Shown here in pieces: positions 12,050-22,748 of a stretch of DNA of 64,000 nucleotides (its first letter is position 1; each line of letters begins with the position of its first letter). Made by a program: the position numbers and the translations under genes. Below the pieces are notes generated by a model, which saw nothing but the letters and a program-made list of their open reading frames with translations, had not been told where the DNA came from and ran no database searches. This stretch comes from Lactarius indigo (lineage: Eukaryota > Basidiomycota > Agaricomycetes > Russulales > Russulaceae), in assembly GCA_025766275.1 (NCBI GenBank), contig JAFKAC010000008.1, positions 1,798,001-1,862,000 of the forward strand. Reading direction: 5' to 3'.

Positions 12050-13510
12050 CAAAAACGAACATGGTTCTCAAGCCAGTGGTAGACTAAGCCTGGACCTGCG
12101 CTGATACTTGAATTGCAAGAGCGCAGTCGGCGTCAACGGGGAAGATCTGGCGTAGTGTGGGCTCTTGTTGGTCGTCAGCGTCCTGCCGCACTTGGATGTG
12201 GGGAAAGCGGTAAGTCACGAAGGGCCGCCCGTTCGGCAAGGATGCAGATGTCCGTATGGCGAGAGAAGTCCCGCCTGCGGTCGCATGGAGGGCCTCTACA
12301 GAGCGGTTTGGATCCATATTCTAGAACCGGTACTTCATTTCGTGGGTCAGAACATGGAGAACCTCCAGGTGGAGATCTCTCTGAAATTCCGTTCGCTGAA
12401 GCAGAGCGTGGAACACCGACCTCTCTCTCTGAAATTCCGTTCTCACGTTGGTGAGCTAAACTTGGCCGGGCTCAGCTGTGGAATCTCATAGTACGAGTCG
12501 ACTCGAGACGCCTGCGGCCCGGATGATGCGGGCAAGGAGGTTAAGAGGGGATCAAGTTCGACTGCAGAGACGCCAAGCATCGTCATATTGTCAGGTGTCT
12601 CAAAAATAGAATTGAAGAAAGCATATGGTCAGCTGCAGCGGACCCCTCGGTGGACTTTGACAGGCTTGACAGCGCACCGTTCTCGTTCCCGGAGAATCAG
12701 ACATCGCACCTTGCATCGCAAGGCATCATGAAAGCCGACACAGCGCTCTGATTCTGCGATTTTTCACTTTTAGGACAGCAGGTTCGTGCTCCTTCGCCTC
12801 TGGGGCAGTGCTAGCAGCACCGAGGAACGACCAAGGAAACGACCAGGAAACGACCGAAGACTTGACCGAAGAAAACGCGGCGTCCGGTCCGCTCGGATCG
12901 ATGCACGTGGCATACCTTTCAGAGTCGCCGTGACAACAGTACTGTCTCGAATCTCCCTGTTCCTGTCCTTTAGGCTTACTGCAGAGGGAATCGACGCCGA
13001 TACAGAGGCTTGATCACATTCTTGACAAGGAAATGCCATATCCTTAGCCGGATAAAGTTGAGGGTCTGTCACGAGCTCTCAAGAGAGCTCTTGCCAAATA
13101 GCCTTCCTTTCTAGCCACGTGCCAGACAGGTTCTTGTGCGCAAGCCTATGTGGTCGCCCTCACCTATGTGTCGAACCGATGTGCTACAGCTTGACGACTT
13201 TGGCACGTCATCGTCTCCCGACTCATGCGGTCGCGCTTCTTAAAAATAGCCACAAACGCAGCCCAAGCGAGTTACTATTTTTCGTGCCTAACATTTCCAG
13301 ACACTATACTTTCCAACCACGTAATTCCGAGTCTCTCAGGCTATGGTCTCGTTCTCAGGGCGGTACTTTGCGAGCAGGTGGTACTGACCTTCCAATAACG
13401 TCATAATTGTGCGATTCGGACGCTGATATGTCTTGAACTCCCAATGTATACTTTTCTCCGAGTCGATCCCCTCATCCCTACCCGTACCCACCACCACCTC
13501 CTGATGCATG
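12050..13510 (+). repeat. Duplicated module C upstream of lipase 5
   Basis: Non-coding repeat aligned with 16500-17360 plus 20873-21350. Shared blocks are the CCAGTG-TAGACTAAGC start (about 12070 and 16520), GTCAGCGTCCTGCCGCACTTGGATG (12176 and 16618), GAGTCGACTCGAGAC, GGTCCGCTCGGATCGAT-CACGTGGCAT (12887 and 17304), the uninterrupted CCGTGACAACAGTACTGTCTCG at about 12930, and the CTCTTGCCAAATAGCC block at about 13090. It provides the empty-site reference for the insertion in module D. Confidence 0.65.
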
Positions 13511-13602
13511 GCGGTTGGCTCACCGCAATATCGTGACTTCATTTTCTCCGAAATGCACAAGGAATATTATACTGAGCTGGCCCACACGCGCTCCTGCAAA
13601 CC

Positions 13603-13610
13603 TATATAAG
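13603..13610 (+). promoter_or_regulatory. TATA box of lipase copy 5
   Basis: TATATAAG, 70 bp before ATG 13673. CTGAGCTGGCCC is at about 13572-13583 and CGTGACTTCATTTTCTCCGA at about 13532-13551. Confidence 0.65.
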
Positions 13611-13672
13611 TCATGGCACTCGTACACCGTCCTGTCAGCGCATCGTCGTTCGTCGTCTTCTCCTCTACAGTC

Positions 13673-14882
13673 ATGGTCTTATTGCGATCTTCAGCATTCG
13701 CTCTCGTTCTCGCTGGACTTGTCCAGGCGGCCACAGTCAAGCGTCAGGCTATCGCCGCACTCGGCTCTAGCCAAATTTCGTCGTACGCTCCGTTCACCCA
13801 CTTCGCGAGCACTGCATACTGCGACCCCTCCGCGACAATAACTTGGAACTGCGGTTGTGCGTCTCACTCACTCTACAGCCCCCCACAGCCCTGATGTACT
13901 GATGGTTGTCTTCTAGCCAACTGCCAAGCAAACCCCGACTTCCAGCCAGTGGCATCCGGAGGCGATGGCGGCGGAACACAATATTGTGGGACATTACTAT
14001 ATCTGACCTGGTCTTGAGTCACGCTCACGTAGCCTCCTTGCAGGGTATGTCGGGTTCTCCCCATCGCAAAATACCGTTATTGTCGCACACCAAGGCACCG
14101 ACACCAGTCAATTGTAAGCGAACCTTGCTTAAACGTTATTACGGCACTGTCGCTAATCCTCGCGTCAGCTTAGCCGACTTGACCGACGCAGATTTCTTCC
14201 TCGAGTCACTGGACTCGTCCCTATTCCCAGGTGTTCCATCCTCCGTAGAGGTACACGATGGTTTCGCCTCTGAACAAGCTAGGTACGTTACACGTCCCCC
14301 CTCGTCACTGCACATTGTCCCAACAACAAACTTGTCCAGCACCGGACCTACGATCCTCTACTTCGTCCTGGAGACACTCTCAGCGTACCAGGCGTCGTCT
14401 GTGACCATCGTTGGCCACTCTCTCGGTGCGGCGCTCGCGCTCCTCGACGGCGTCTACCTCCGGGTCCAACTCAGCTCGAGCGTGAATGTGCGAGTGATCG
14501 GTTATGGCATGCCGCGCGTCGGGAATCAGGACTTTGCCGACTGGGTTGACAGCCACCTGGGCGGCCAGGTGACGCACATCAACAACCGGGAGGACCCCAT
14601 CCCGATCGTACCCGGTAGATTTTTGGGCTTCCACCACGTCTCGGGCGAGGTCCACATCACGGACGATGGCACATGGGAATCTTGCCCCGGTGAGCTTTTC
14701 TTGTCACACTCCGGCGTGCAGGCGCGGCTTTTTGCGGGACGCTGACGAGAGCGCGCGGCGGGTTGCTTTCAGGCCAGGACAATACTTCCGATCTGTGCAT
14801 CGTCGGCGATGTACCGAACATCTTCGATAGCGACGAGAGCGATCACGACGGGCCCTACAGCGGGATCGAGATGGGCTGCTGA
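13673..14882 (+). CDS. Secreted class 3 lipase, copy 5
   Basis: Signal peptide with AFALVLAGLVQA core, KRQ processing site, six exons, stop at 14880-14882. The nucleophile motif GHSLGAA is encoded near 14411-14430, NNREDPIPIVP follows, and SDHDGPYSG with the probable catalytic His is near 14840. The spliced frame is intact. Intron 3 and the LADLTDADFFLESLD segment closely match copy 3, whereas the GHSLGAALALLDGVYLRVQLSSS segment matches copy 6 better, so the gene looks like a mosaic of other copies. A decayed RFARGLPPLPP-family gene lies convergently about 1.2 kb downstream. Confidence 0.87.
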
Positions 14883-16079
14883 AATCTCTCAGAAGCAGAA
14901 AAGGAAACAGAACTCGTCGTATATGTTACTCGCGCGGTTGCGTGCCAGAGAAAGAAGACCGTATCCAAATCGTTTCTCTTATAGAACTTCGTATTTTTTA
15001 GGGCAAAGGTGGAGCTGTGTACCATGTGGTATTGTCTCTGTACCGCTTGTGTTATGAAAGAAAAGTTAGGGTTCAAACACCCCCCAAGTAGAATAACCTA
15101 AGAGTGATGATCAAGAACCAGGCTTAGTGCGCATGTGCACGAGACTCGGACGAGACACTCGGAGTATACGAGAACACGAAGCATCTCCTTTCCATTCTAC
15201 ATGCGCACGCTACTGGGAATTTCGAGGTCGTCTGGTGGTCCCCGTGACCGTGATCTCTACCTCCGGACACATCCGGGATAAAGATGAGTGTTGGAAAGTA
15301 TGCGTACTACTTGTGCCACTGTCCCCTCGGTTTAAGCTGCCACCGGTAGGCAGGCGGTGTACAAGGTGGGCGAAGAGACCACGCAGAGAGTAGTGGAGGA
15401 AGACATTGGCGAGGCGAGGTTGGCTGGGACATAGAGAGCGCACCAGAGCGAGGACGGCGCACTGGGCTCGGGCCAGGAGGATAAGAAGGTACATTACGTC
15501 ACACTATGAAACAAAATAATGTTCTGAAAAAACGTGCTTATGAGATCCTGGCTCTAGATACACTGACAGTACAGCACGAAGGGTACAGTACCATGAGTCA
15601 CAGCTAGCCTGGTTGTCTACGAGTAGGGTAAGAAAAGAGTCACACAGTTGGAGCGTGAAGGAATGGAAACGTGTGTTGTCTATTGCGATCATCATGGTAA
15701 AAATAGTCAAGTTTGGTTCGAAATGCCGCCCGGAGAAACAGTGGCGTTGTAAAGATGCTGAGGGGTCCAATGTGAGTTCGAAGGCGGAGAGAAACTACCT
15801 CCGACGAATTGACGAGTGAGAATAATTTCGAGTGCCCTCGTTTGGGCTCGACTTAAATCAGGTTCACACAGGAGGAAGTGTCGACACGGCCTTCCTCTTT
15901 ATTCGACAGAAAAGAAGCTTTTTTTATAAAAATAAAAAAGTGAGTGCCGATGACAGGGCCAGTAGGTAGTAGGGAGGGAAAGTAAGGAAAAGTCTCATAA
16001 GACGGGTAGAGATAAGGCCGCTCGGTTTCGGGCTCAGCACTCTGGCCAGCCTTACAACGCACCAGCGGAAAAGATGGGA
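14883..16079. repeat. 3' flank of lipase 5, shared with lipase 6
   Basis: No gene recognised. The segment aligns with 22749-23760: shared landmarks include GCATGTGCACGAGACTCGGA, the TTTCGAG-TCGTCTGGT block, CCTCCGGACAC-TC-GGGA, and GTGCTTATGAGATCCTGGCTCTAGATACACTG (about 15535 and 23397), then GCGTGAA-GAATGG-AACGTGTGT. The later part also occurs inverted at 41880-42130 and 44940-45250, where it is the 3' flank of the RFARGLPPLPP genes. Confidence 0.6.
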
Positions 16080-16345
16080 TACTAGAAGATTAGACATGCT
16101 CGCTTTAGTAGCCATCATGGAGATGTGTCCTGTACGAGGGAAATGGTCAGTGGAGGTAGTGGTCAGCCGATAAGGCTGGACTTGTGTGTTATCTGGGTTG
16201 GTCCAAGTTGCTACAATAAAGCATGTCAGTCCATTTAGCACGAGTTATGAGCCATGAACCCAAGGGATGGCAGGCACAATTAATCACGTCAAGTGCTCCC
16301 GAGGTCATGTCCAGACTCCAGATCTGCGCATCCGCTGCGAGAAGA
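16080..16345 (-). pseudogene. Truncated RFARGLPPLPP-family gene
   Basis: On the minus strand two exon-like pieces remain: one encoding ADAQIWSLDMTSGALD (about 16291-16340) and one encoding ATWTNPDNTQVQP (about 16165-16217). They correspond to the last exons of the intact genes at 23.5-24.9 kb and 40.7-41.9 kb. The signal peptide, the GLPPLPP segment and the middle exons are absent: the homology stops at about 16480, where module D begins. A stretch after VQP is also deleted. This is a relic created when the duplicated units were joined. Confidence 0.7.
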
Positions 16346-16499
16346 GAGAAAATCAGTGCCCGAGAAAGACTCGGGATCAGGGGAAAGTCTCACGTCCGGC
16401 ATGAGCGTAGATATTATCTGATCCAATGTTTTGTGAGAGAAGAGTGAGCAAGCCAAAAATGGACGACTTCCTGCAGACATAAAGGTGCTGGTTCCTGGT

Positions 16500-17360
16500 G
16501 GCGACTACCTTGGTTCTCAGGCCAGTGAGTAGACTAAGCTTGAACCCGAGTTATACTAGAGATGGAAGAGTCCGGTCAGTGCAACTGGGAAGATCTGGCA
16601 TGTGCTCTGTCGGTTGTCAGCGTCCTGCCGCACTTGGATGAGTACAAAGCGGCAAGTCGCGAAGCGCCTGTTCGGCGGGGTGCGGAGGCCCGTTTAACGG
16701 GGAAGGTCGCCCTGGCAGTCCCAAGGGCATGGAGGGTCTCTACAGAGTAGTTTTGATCCATATTCTAAAACCAGTACTTCATTCTTGAGCCAAAGATGGA
16801 GAACCCTCCAGGTAGAGGCAGAGCGTGGAACACCAACCGTGGGACACACTCCGAAATTCCGACACGTTGGTGAGCCAAAATTGCGAGGCTCAACTGTGAT
16901 CTCAGGCGTACGAGTCGACTCGAGACACCGAGACCCGGATAATGCCAGTAAGAAGGCCGAGAGGGGGTCAACTTCGACTACCGAGAAGGCTACGGAGACG
17001 CCAAGCATAATATGGTCAGGTGATTCAAAAATAGTGTTGAAGGAAGAAGCAGAAAGCCGCAGCGGACCCTGGTGGTCCCCGAAAGACTTACCAACACCGT
17101 GACACCGTTTCCATTTACCAGAGAAACAGATATCACTCAGCGTCCCAAAACCGCGTGAAAGCCGCACAAAGCTCTGCTTCTGGCTTCTGCAAGTTGTCAA
17201 TTTTAGAACAGCAGAACCATGCTGCTTTGCTGGGGCAGTGCTGGCGGCACCAAGGAAACTCCAAACTACCGAGCACCGAGGAAATCGCGGCCTTGGCCCG
17301 CGGTCCGCTCGGATCGATACACGTGGCATTCGCCGCATACCCTCAGGCTCCCGTGACAAC
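16500..17360 (+). repeat. Duplicated module D upstream of lipase 6, left part
   Basis: Aligned with module C (12050-12935). It ends at the inserted element at 17361 and resumes at 20873. A 224-codon open stretch on its minus strand (17368-16694) is not preserved in module C, so the module is treated as non-coding. Confidence 0.6.
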
Positions 17361-17989
17361 ATCAGCAAATTAAAAAAATGTTGACAAGTAGTTATAACCG
17401 CTTATAATCGCCGTAAGCGGTCTGAGCAGGTCCGGGATTACAAATCGCCGAAAGCGATTGTGGTCGTTCGATGGTTTTGAAATCGTTTGGCAATTATGCC
17501 CATGAATGGTAATCGCTTTTGTGGATTGTATAAACTAAAACTCTTCACACGGGTTGTATGTGCTTACAATTGATTATAATTCAGAGGGTAGCTAGTTAGA
17601 AAAATTACAGTGTACCGTACCAGACTTTTATTGTTTGCTCTTGCTCTATCTTAATTATTGTTTAATCACCTTGCTTGCCAAGTCAGCTGACGTCTCATCT
17701 CATATTTCATAATACAACTAATAGTACATAATAAACTGGATTTGGACAGAATTGAACATGCGGTCTGAACATGAGTGCTGACATAAGGACTTAAGATCGT
17801 GATGAATATTACCGCTACACCAAAAGTTCATCTGTACCATACACAACATTATCATACTTAAATGTCCCTGCGTCGTGGTGATCACCAGGGTGATCTGGGT
17901 GCCCGTGACTGGTAATGTCGTGATGCAAGTGTAAATACACGCGTGGTGACGCCACCTCTGGGTGGAGTACGGCGCAAGTGGGCGCGCAG

Positions 17990-18420
17990 GCTTCCGCGGG
18001 GCAAGAGATGTCGTATGTAGGTCCGTGGCAGTTGTGGCCGCGCCCGTGTTGAATAGCTAAGCCCGCACACGAGTGCTGCAGGGTCGGTAAAGGGAATGGT
18101 GAGCTACATGGAGCCCCGCTGGATTGGGTGGTTGCAGGTGATCGGAAACAGTCGTGCATGCTTCCGCACAATACAAGACTTCACAGACGTGGGTGCCTTG
18201 GTCGTAGACGCGTCATGCGCAATTTCCTAAGGCCGCGCGCAAGTGTGGCGAGATCGGGAATATGAACAGTGGGCTATGGTCAATAGTGATCGGAAATGGT
18301 CATGCACGCTTCCGCGGGACGCGAAACTTCGCGGAGATAGCCTCCTCGGTCTTTGATGGGTCGCGCTAGAGTCGGTAAGGCCGCGTGTGGGTGCGGCACG
18401 CTGGGGAAACCGGGGAATGC
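17990..18420. repeat. Imperfect tandem repeat, about 148 bp period, inside the TIR element
   Basis: GTGATCGGAAA followed by GTC-TGCA-GCTTCCGC occurs at 18138 and again at 18286, and each is followed by a GGCCGCG block and a G-rich end. A more diverged third copy starts near 17990 (GCTTCCGCGGGGCA). Confidence 0.5.
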
Positions 18421-18842
18421 GAGGGGGAACGTTGAAAAGTCAAAATGTGCAAAGAGCCCTAAGGGCGCTAAGGACAGTCAGGACGAAAATGGAAAAGGTT
18501 CGAAACATCCTAAGGACGCTAAGTGCTGAGTATGCTATCGTAAGTAAAGGCTTGGGTGTACGTATCTTAGGGGTCCCGCGGTGGTGACCCCCCAGTGATG
18601 TGACCGCCCGTCACCAGCACCGTCACCAGGCCCAGCAACCGACCGGACGTACACTCTATAGAGGGGTGGCCTATGGTGTGGTTATAAAGTTATGGAAAGG
18701 AAAAGGAATAAGGGGGAGGGACATACTAACGCCTGCTCGACCGATCGGCCTGCAGTGTCGTTCTGGAACTTGCTCAGAATGGTGGCGGCAATGTAGTCTA
18801 TGTGGGGTGTTGGCAAAGGTTCACTGTTTCTTATTATTTGAT

Positions 18843-19035
18843 CTATGCATCTTGCAAAGAGTCCTCATAACATTCAAGGACTTGGAGAGCAGTTGCACTT
18901 CTGTTGAGAACCTTCAAGTTGAAGTAGCGCATGTCGAGCTTGAGTGCTTCGTCACAGTCTGCCACCACCACCTCATGCCGTGATGGCTCCATGCTCACAC
19001 GACAAGCAGCATGGTTGCCGTAGATACAGGTTCGG
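18843..19035 (-). pseudogene. Fragment of a TPR-repeat (Tom70-like) gene inside the TIR element
   Basis: On the minus strand a 60-residue open segment has the tetratricopeptide pattern: GNHAACRVSMEP, then VVADCDEALKLD, then KVLNRSATALQVLECYEDSL, ending in a stop at the complement of 18843-18845. The order Asn-x-Ala-Ala-Cys, DC-x-x-AL-x-LD, L-x-R-x-A-x-A and Y-x-x-SL-x-D is that of TPR units in Tom70-type mitochondrial import receptors. Only about two helices' worth is present and no start is nearby. It looks like a host-gene piece captured by the element; the donor gene is not in the window. Confidence 0.5.
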
Positions 19036-20872
19036 GGTGAGGTGACACCAGCGGGGGTCCTGCAGCACGGGAAGGTCCAGGTGGATTTAGTGGGAGTCAT
19101 GCATGTGAGGCAGTGGGAGCGTTGTGCTCTGCTTTTGAGTGAGAACAGATGCCCTATTGGAGCAGAGAAAAGAAGTCGCGTCAGCTCGGTTGTGGGTCAC
19201 CAAGATCGACACACTTACCCTGTCATAATGTGCCTATGGTGTTGATGTGGCCCTGGTTGTGTGAAGAGTTTTGAATTCAACGTGATTGCAGGAGAAGCGT
19301 GGGGCTGTGTTGTCACGGGTAAGGGTACCTGTGCCACGGTCGGGAGTGCGGGTTCCGCCGGCCCATGGAACCACATTGAACATGCCCGAAAGTGTGTGCA
19401 TGAGTAAACGTGGGCAGAGTGTGGGAAGGAGGGAGATTCAAAAGAAGCAGCCCAAGAAGAAAGGTGGTGGGAACGCACAGAATTGACAATAAGGAGGAGG
19501 CTGAGGAATGCGCGAAGTCGAACAAGTCGGGAGGAAGCGGGGGAAGTTTCAAATAGGAGAGTTCTTCGCGAGGACTGTATAGTCAATCGCAAAGATAAGA
19601 AGCCTAGAGAAAGATAGATAATTAGCAGAACAGAGTCAAAGATGAGACGAAAGTCGATCTTGAAGTAGAGGAGGGAAGGCAGCGCGAGGAAACAACGTCG
19701 GGTGTCCTAGACTTTGGACCTGACCTCGAGAAGTCGTTAAATCACACTGGAGAAGGGCAGACAAAGATGAGAATGGGGGAAATCAACTGATACATTCTGA
19801 ACGCGAACCCGAGGCCTTTATACACATGGTCTGTACCTAAGGTCAACAAAATGAAATCGCGACTAAGTCAAAAAGTGAGAGGGAAATGTAAAGTGGGGGG
19901 AGGTGAACTGAAAGTCTGTGGTGTAGACAGAGTCGATGAGCGAAACAGGCGGCCACAATGAGGCCAGAAAAACACGAGTCAAGGGTGAAGTAGGGGAATC
20001 GGCGAGGACAGGCACATGACTGAACAACAGTGCCGGAGATCTTGACGACGCACACTACGAGTACAAGAAAAAGTCAGAAATAGGTAAGTAAAATCAAGAA
20101 TTATATTGGGTGCACCTGTGCCCGAGATAGAGAGTGCGAACTAGAACAATTCGACGAAAGGTTGTGACTTGAGAGGCGATGACATGAAGTCGATCGGCCT
20201 AGGGTGAAGATACGAAGGAGGTGATGAAGACAGCGGGGAAAGCAGAGGAATGGCAAGTGGTGGAAGCATGGTAGACTTGAGGCCGTCGGCGTCGCAGTTG
20301 GGGGCTTGAAGGCAATGCTAGCCTGGTACGGGCAATCAGGTGGCGTCCGGCGATGGCAGAAGAGACGGGGAGGACGACGAGGCAAGGAACGACAGATTCA
20401 ACAATGAGATGAGAGAGAAAGGACGAAAGACAAGGCGAGGCAAAGTGAACGAAAACAGGTTGATGAGTTGCCAGTGGTGGTGATGGACAAGATAAAGCGT
20501 GGCGGGTGACAATTGCGGAGTGGCTGAGATACTCGGGAACAGCCAGTTTCGGGCCCAAGGGCTGAGCTGCCATTACAGCGTCTTGAATTGCATACGCCTA
20601 TACTTGCACATATCCCAGCCATGAGCCATCCAGAAATTGTGTGCGATTATAACTCAGCCATGAGAGTTGGCAAGAAATCATAAGTGCTTACAGCTGGGTT
20701 GCGTGTGACAACGAGAATTGTAATCACTTATATGCTACATATAATAGTCCATTCACAATCACGGCCGATTACGAGCAATTGTTATTTCAAGATGAGTCCA
20801 AATCCGATTATAATCTCCATAAGCTCTTTCGATTTTGGTAAGCACATAAAAATTTAAATTTTATTTGCTGAT

Positions 20873-21350
20873 GAACGGTACTGTCTCGAATCACACGTTC
20901 CTATCCTTTAAACAGAGGAAATCAACGTCGATACGGGGGCTTGATCACAAGGAAATGGCGGCATATTGGCTGGATAAAGTTGAGGGTCCGTCACGAGAGC
21001 TCTCTTGAGGGCTCTTGCCAAGTGGCCTTCCTTTATGACTTCTAGCCACTGGCACGTGCCGAACAGGTTCTTGTGAGCAAGCGTTCGTGGTCGCATTCAG
21101 CTTGATGGCTTCAACTTTGGCACGTTATCGTCCCACTTCCATGCTGTCGCGCTTCCTCTTAAGAATAATCACAGTCACAGACGCCCCACCGGGTCACTGT
21201 CATTCGTGCCGAACTTTCCCAGACACTACACATTCCAATCGCATAGTTCTCTCATGCTGGGGTCTCGTCCTCGAGGTGGTGCTTTGCGAGCAGGTGGTTC
21301 ATTCCAATAACGTCACAGTTGTACGAACCGGATGCTGATCTGTCCTGAAC
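20873..21350 (+). repeat. Duplicated module D, right part
   Basis: Continues module D after the transposon: GGTACTGTCTCGAATC, GGATAAAGTTGAGGGTC, CTCTTGCCAAGTGGCC and the TTCTTGTGAGCAAGC block match 12938-13145 in the same order. Leads into the lipase 6 promoter. Confidence 0.6.
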
Positions 21351-21473
21351 TCGCAATGAATTCTTTTCTCCGAGTCACTCTCCTCATCCCTACCGCAACA
21401 CCGTGACTTCATTTTCTCCGAAAATGTGAAAGAGATCGTATCCTGAGCTGGCTCATACGTGCTCCTGAAAACC

Positions 21474-21481
21474 TATATAAA
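21474..21481 (+). promoter_or_regulatory. TATA box of lipase copy 6
   Basis: TATATAAA, 69 bp before ATG 21543. TCCTGAGCTGGCTCA is at about 21441-21455 and CGTGACTTCATTTTCTCCGA at about 21402-21421. Confidence 0.65.
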
Positions 21482-21542
21482 TCATGGTACTCGTACACCG
21501 ACCTGTCAGCGCATCGTCATTCGTCTCTTCGCCTCTACAATC

Positions 21543-22748
21543 ATGGGCTTCTTACGATCTTCTGCTTTCGCTCTCGTATTCGCCGGGCTCGTCCATGGAT
21601 CTCCAGTCAAGCGTCAGGCTACCCCCCCACTCAGCTCCGGCCAAATTTCTTCGTTCGCTCCGTTCACCCACTTCGCGAGCACTGCATACTGCAACCCCTC
21701 CACGACAATAAATTGGAGCTGCGGTTGTGTGTCTCTCTCACTCCACAGCCCCGCAGTCCTAATGTACTGATGGTCGTCTTCTAGCCAACTGCCAAGCAAA
21801 CTCCGACTTCCAGCCAGTGGCGTCCGGAGGCGACGGCGATGGAACACAATATTGTGGGACATAACTATATCTTACCTGGTCCTGAGTCATGCTCACGTAG
21901 CCTCTTTGCAGGGTATGTCGGGTTCTCCCCATCACACAACAACGTTATTGTCGCACACCAAGGCACCACGCCCGATCATCTGTAAGCTGACCTTGCTTAG
22001 ACGTTCTTACTGCACCGTCGCTCATAAGTTACTCATGTCAGCTTAGCCGATCCGACCGACGCTGATTTCTTCCTCAGGACACTGGACTCGTCCCTCTTCC
22101 CAGGTGTTCCATCTTCCGTAGAAGTACACAATGGCTTCGCTTCGGAACAAGCTAGGTATGTCACAAACCTCCCCTCTCATCATTGCTCCGCATTCCGACG
22201 ACAAACTTACGTAGGACTGCATCTACGATCCTCTCCTACGTCCAGCAGACACTCTCAGCACACGGCGCGTCGTCCGTCACCGTCGTTGGCCACTCCCTTG
22301 GCGCGGCGCTCGCGCTTCTCGACGGCGTCTACTTCCGGGTCCAACTCGGTTCGAGCGTGAACGTGCGAGTGATCTGTTACGGCATGCACCGCGTCGGGAA
22401 TCAGGACTTTGCCAACTGGGTTGACAGCCACTTGGGCGGCCAGGTGATGCACGTCAACAACCGGAGGGACCCCGTTCCGATCGTACCCGGTAGATTTCTG
22501 GGCTTCCACCACGTCTCCAGTGAGATCCATATCACGGACGACGGCACATGGGAATCTTGCCCCGGTGAGCTTTTCTTGTTGCCGCGGCGTGTGGGTGCGG
22601 CTTTTTGCAGGACTCTGACAAGAGCGGTTGGTTTTCAGGCCAGGACAATATTTCCGGTCTGTGCATCGTTGGCGATGTATCGTACATCTGGCTTGGCAAA
22701 AAGGGCGATCACGACGGTCCCTACGATGGAATCGAGATGGGCTGCTGA
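21543..22748 (+). CDS. Secreted class 3 lipase, copy 6
   Basis: Signal peptide (MGFLRSSAFALVFAGLVHG), KRQ site, six exons, stop at 22746-22748. GHSLGAA is kept near 22285-22305, RRDPVPIVPG with the acid Asp near 22467, and GDHDGPYDG with the probable catalytic His near 22712. Oddities: the otherwise invariant IGYGMPRVGN segment reads ICYGMHRVGN, replacing a Gly and a Pro in the strand before the acid residue; GTDTS reads GTTPD; ASGEVHIT reads VSSEIHIT. The reading frame is intact, but the changes suggest relaxed constraint or altered specificity. An RFARGLPPLPP gene converges on it from the right. Confidence 0.85.

Larger units (their letters stand above)
17361..20872. mobile_element. 3.5 kb DNA transposon with CATCAGCAAAT inverted ends
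   Basis: The left end reads CATCAGCAAATTAAA (17360-17375) and the right end reads TTTTATTTGCTGATG (20858-20872), an 11-bp perfect terminal inverted repeat. The empty site is visible in module C, which reads GTGACAACAGTACTG uninterrupted; here GTGACAA is followed by the element, then AACGGTACTG, consistent with a duplication of only AA (or AAC if the ends are set one base differently). Both ends are A/T-rich and carry many subterminal copies of ATAATCG, TAATCG and GCGATT in both orientations, typical of transposase-binding arrays. No transposase was recognised inside, so it is probably non-autonomous. It carries a TPR gene fragment and a tandem repeat (separate entries). 19200-20640 is purine-rich on + without a recognisable gene. 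Confidence 0.7.

Noticed and set aside
16694..17368. 224-codon open frame on the minus strand in module D
   Set aside because: It is not open in module C, lies in repeated non-coding sequence, and shows no domain or signal.
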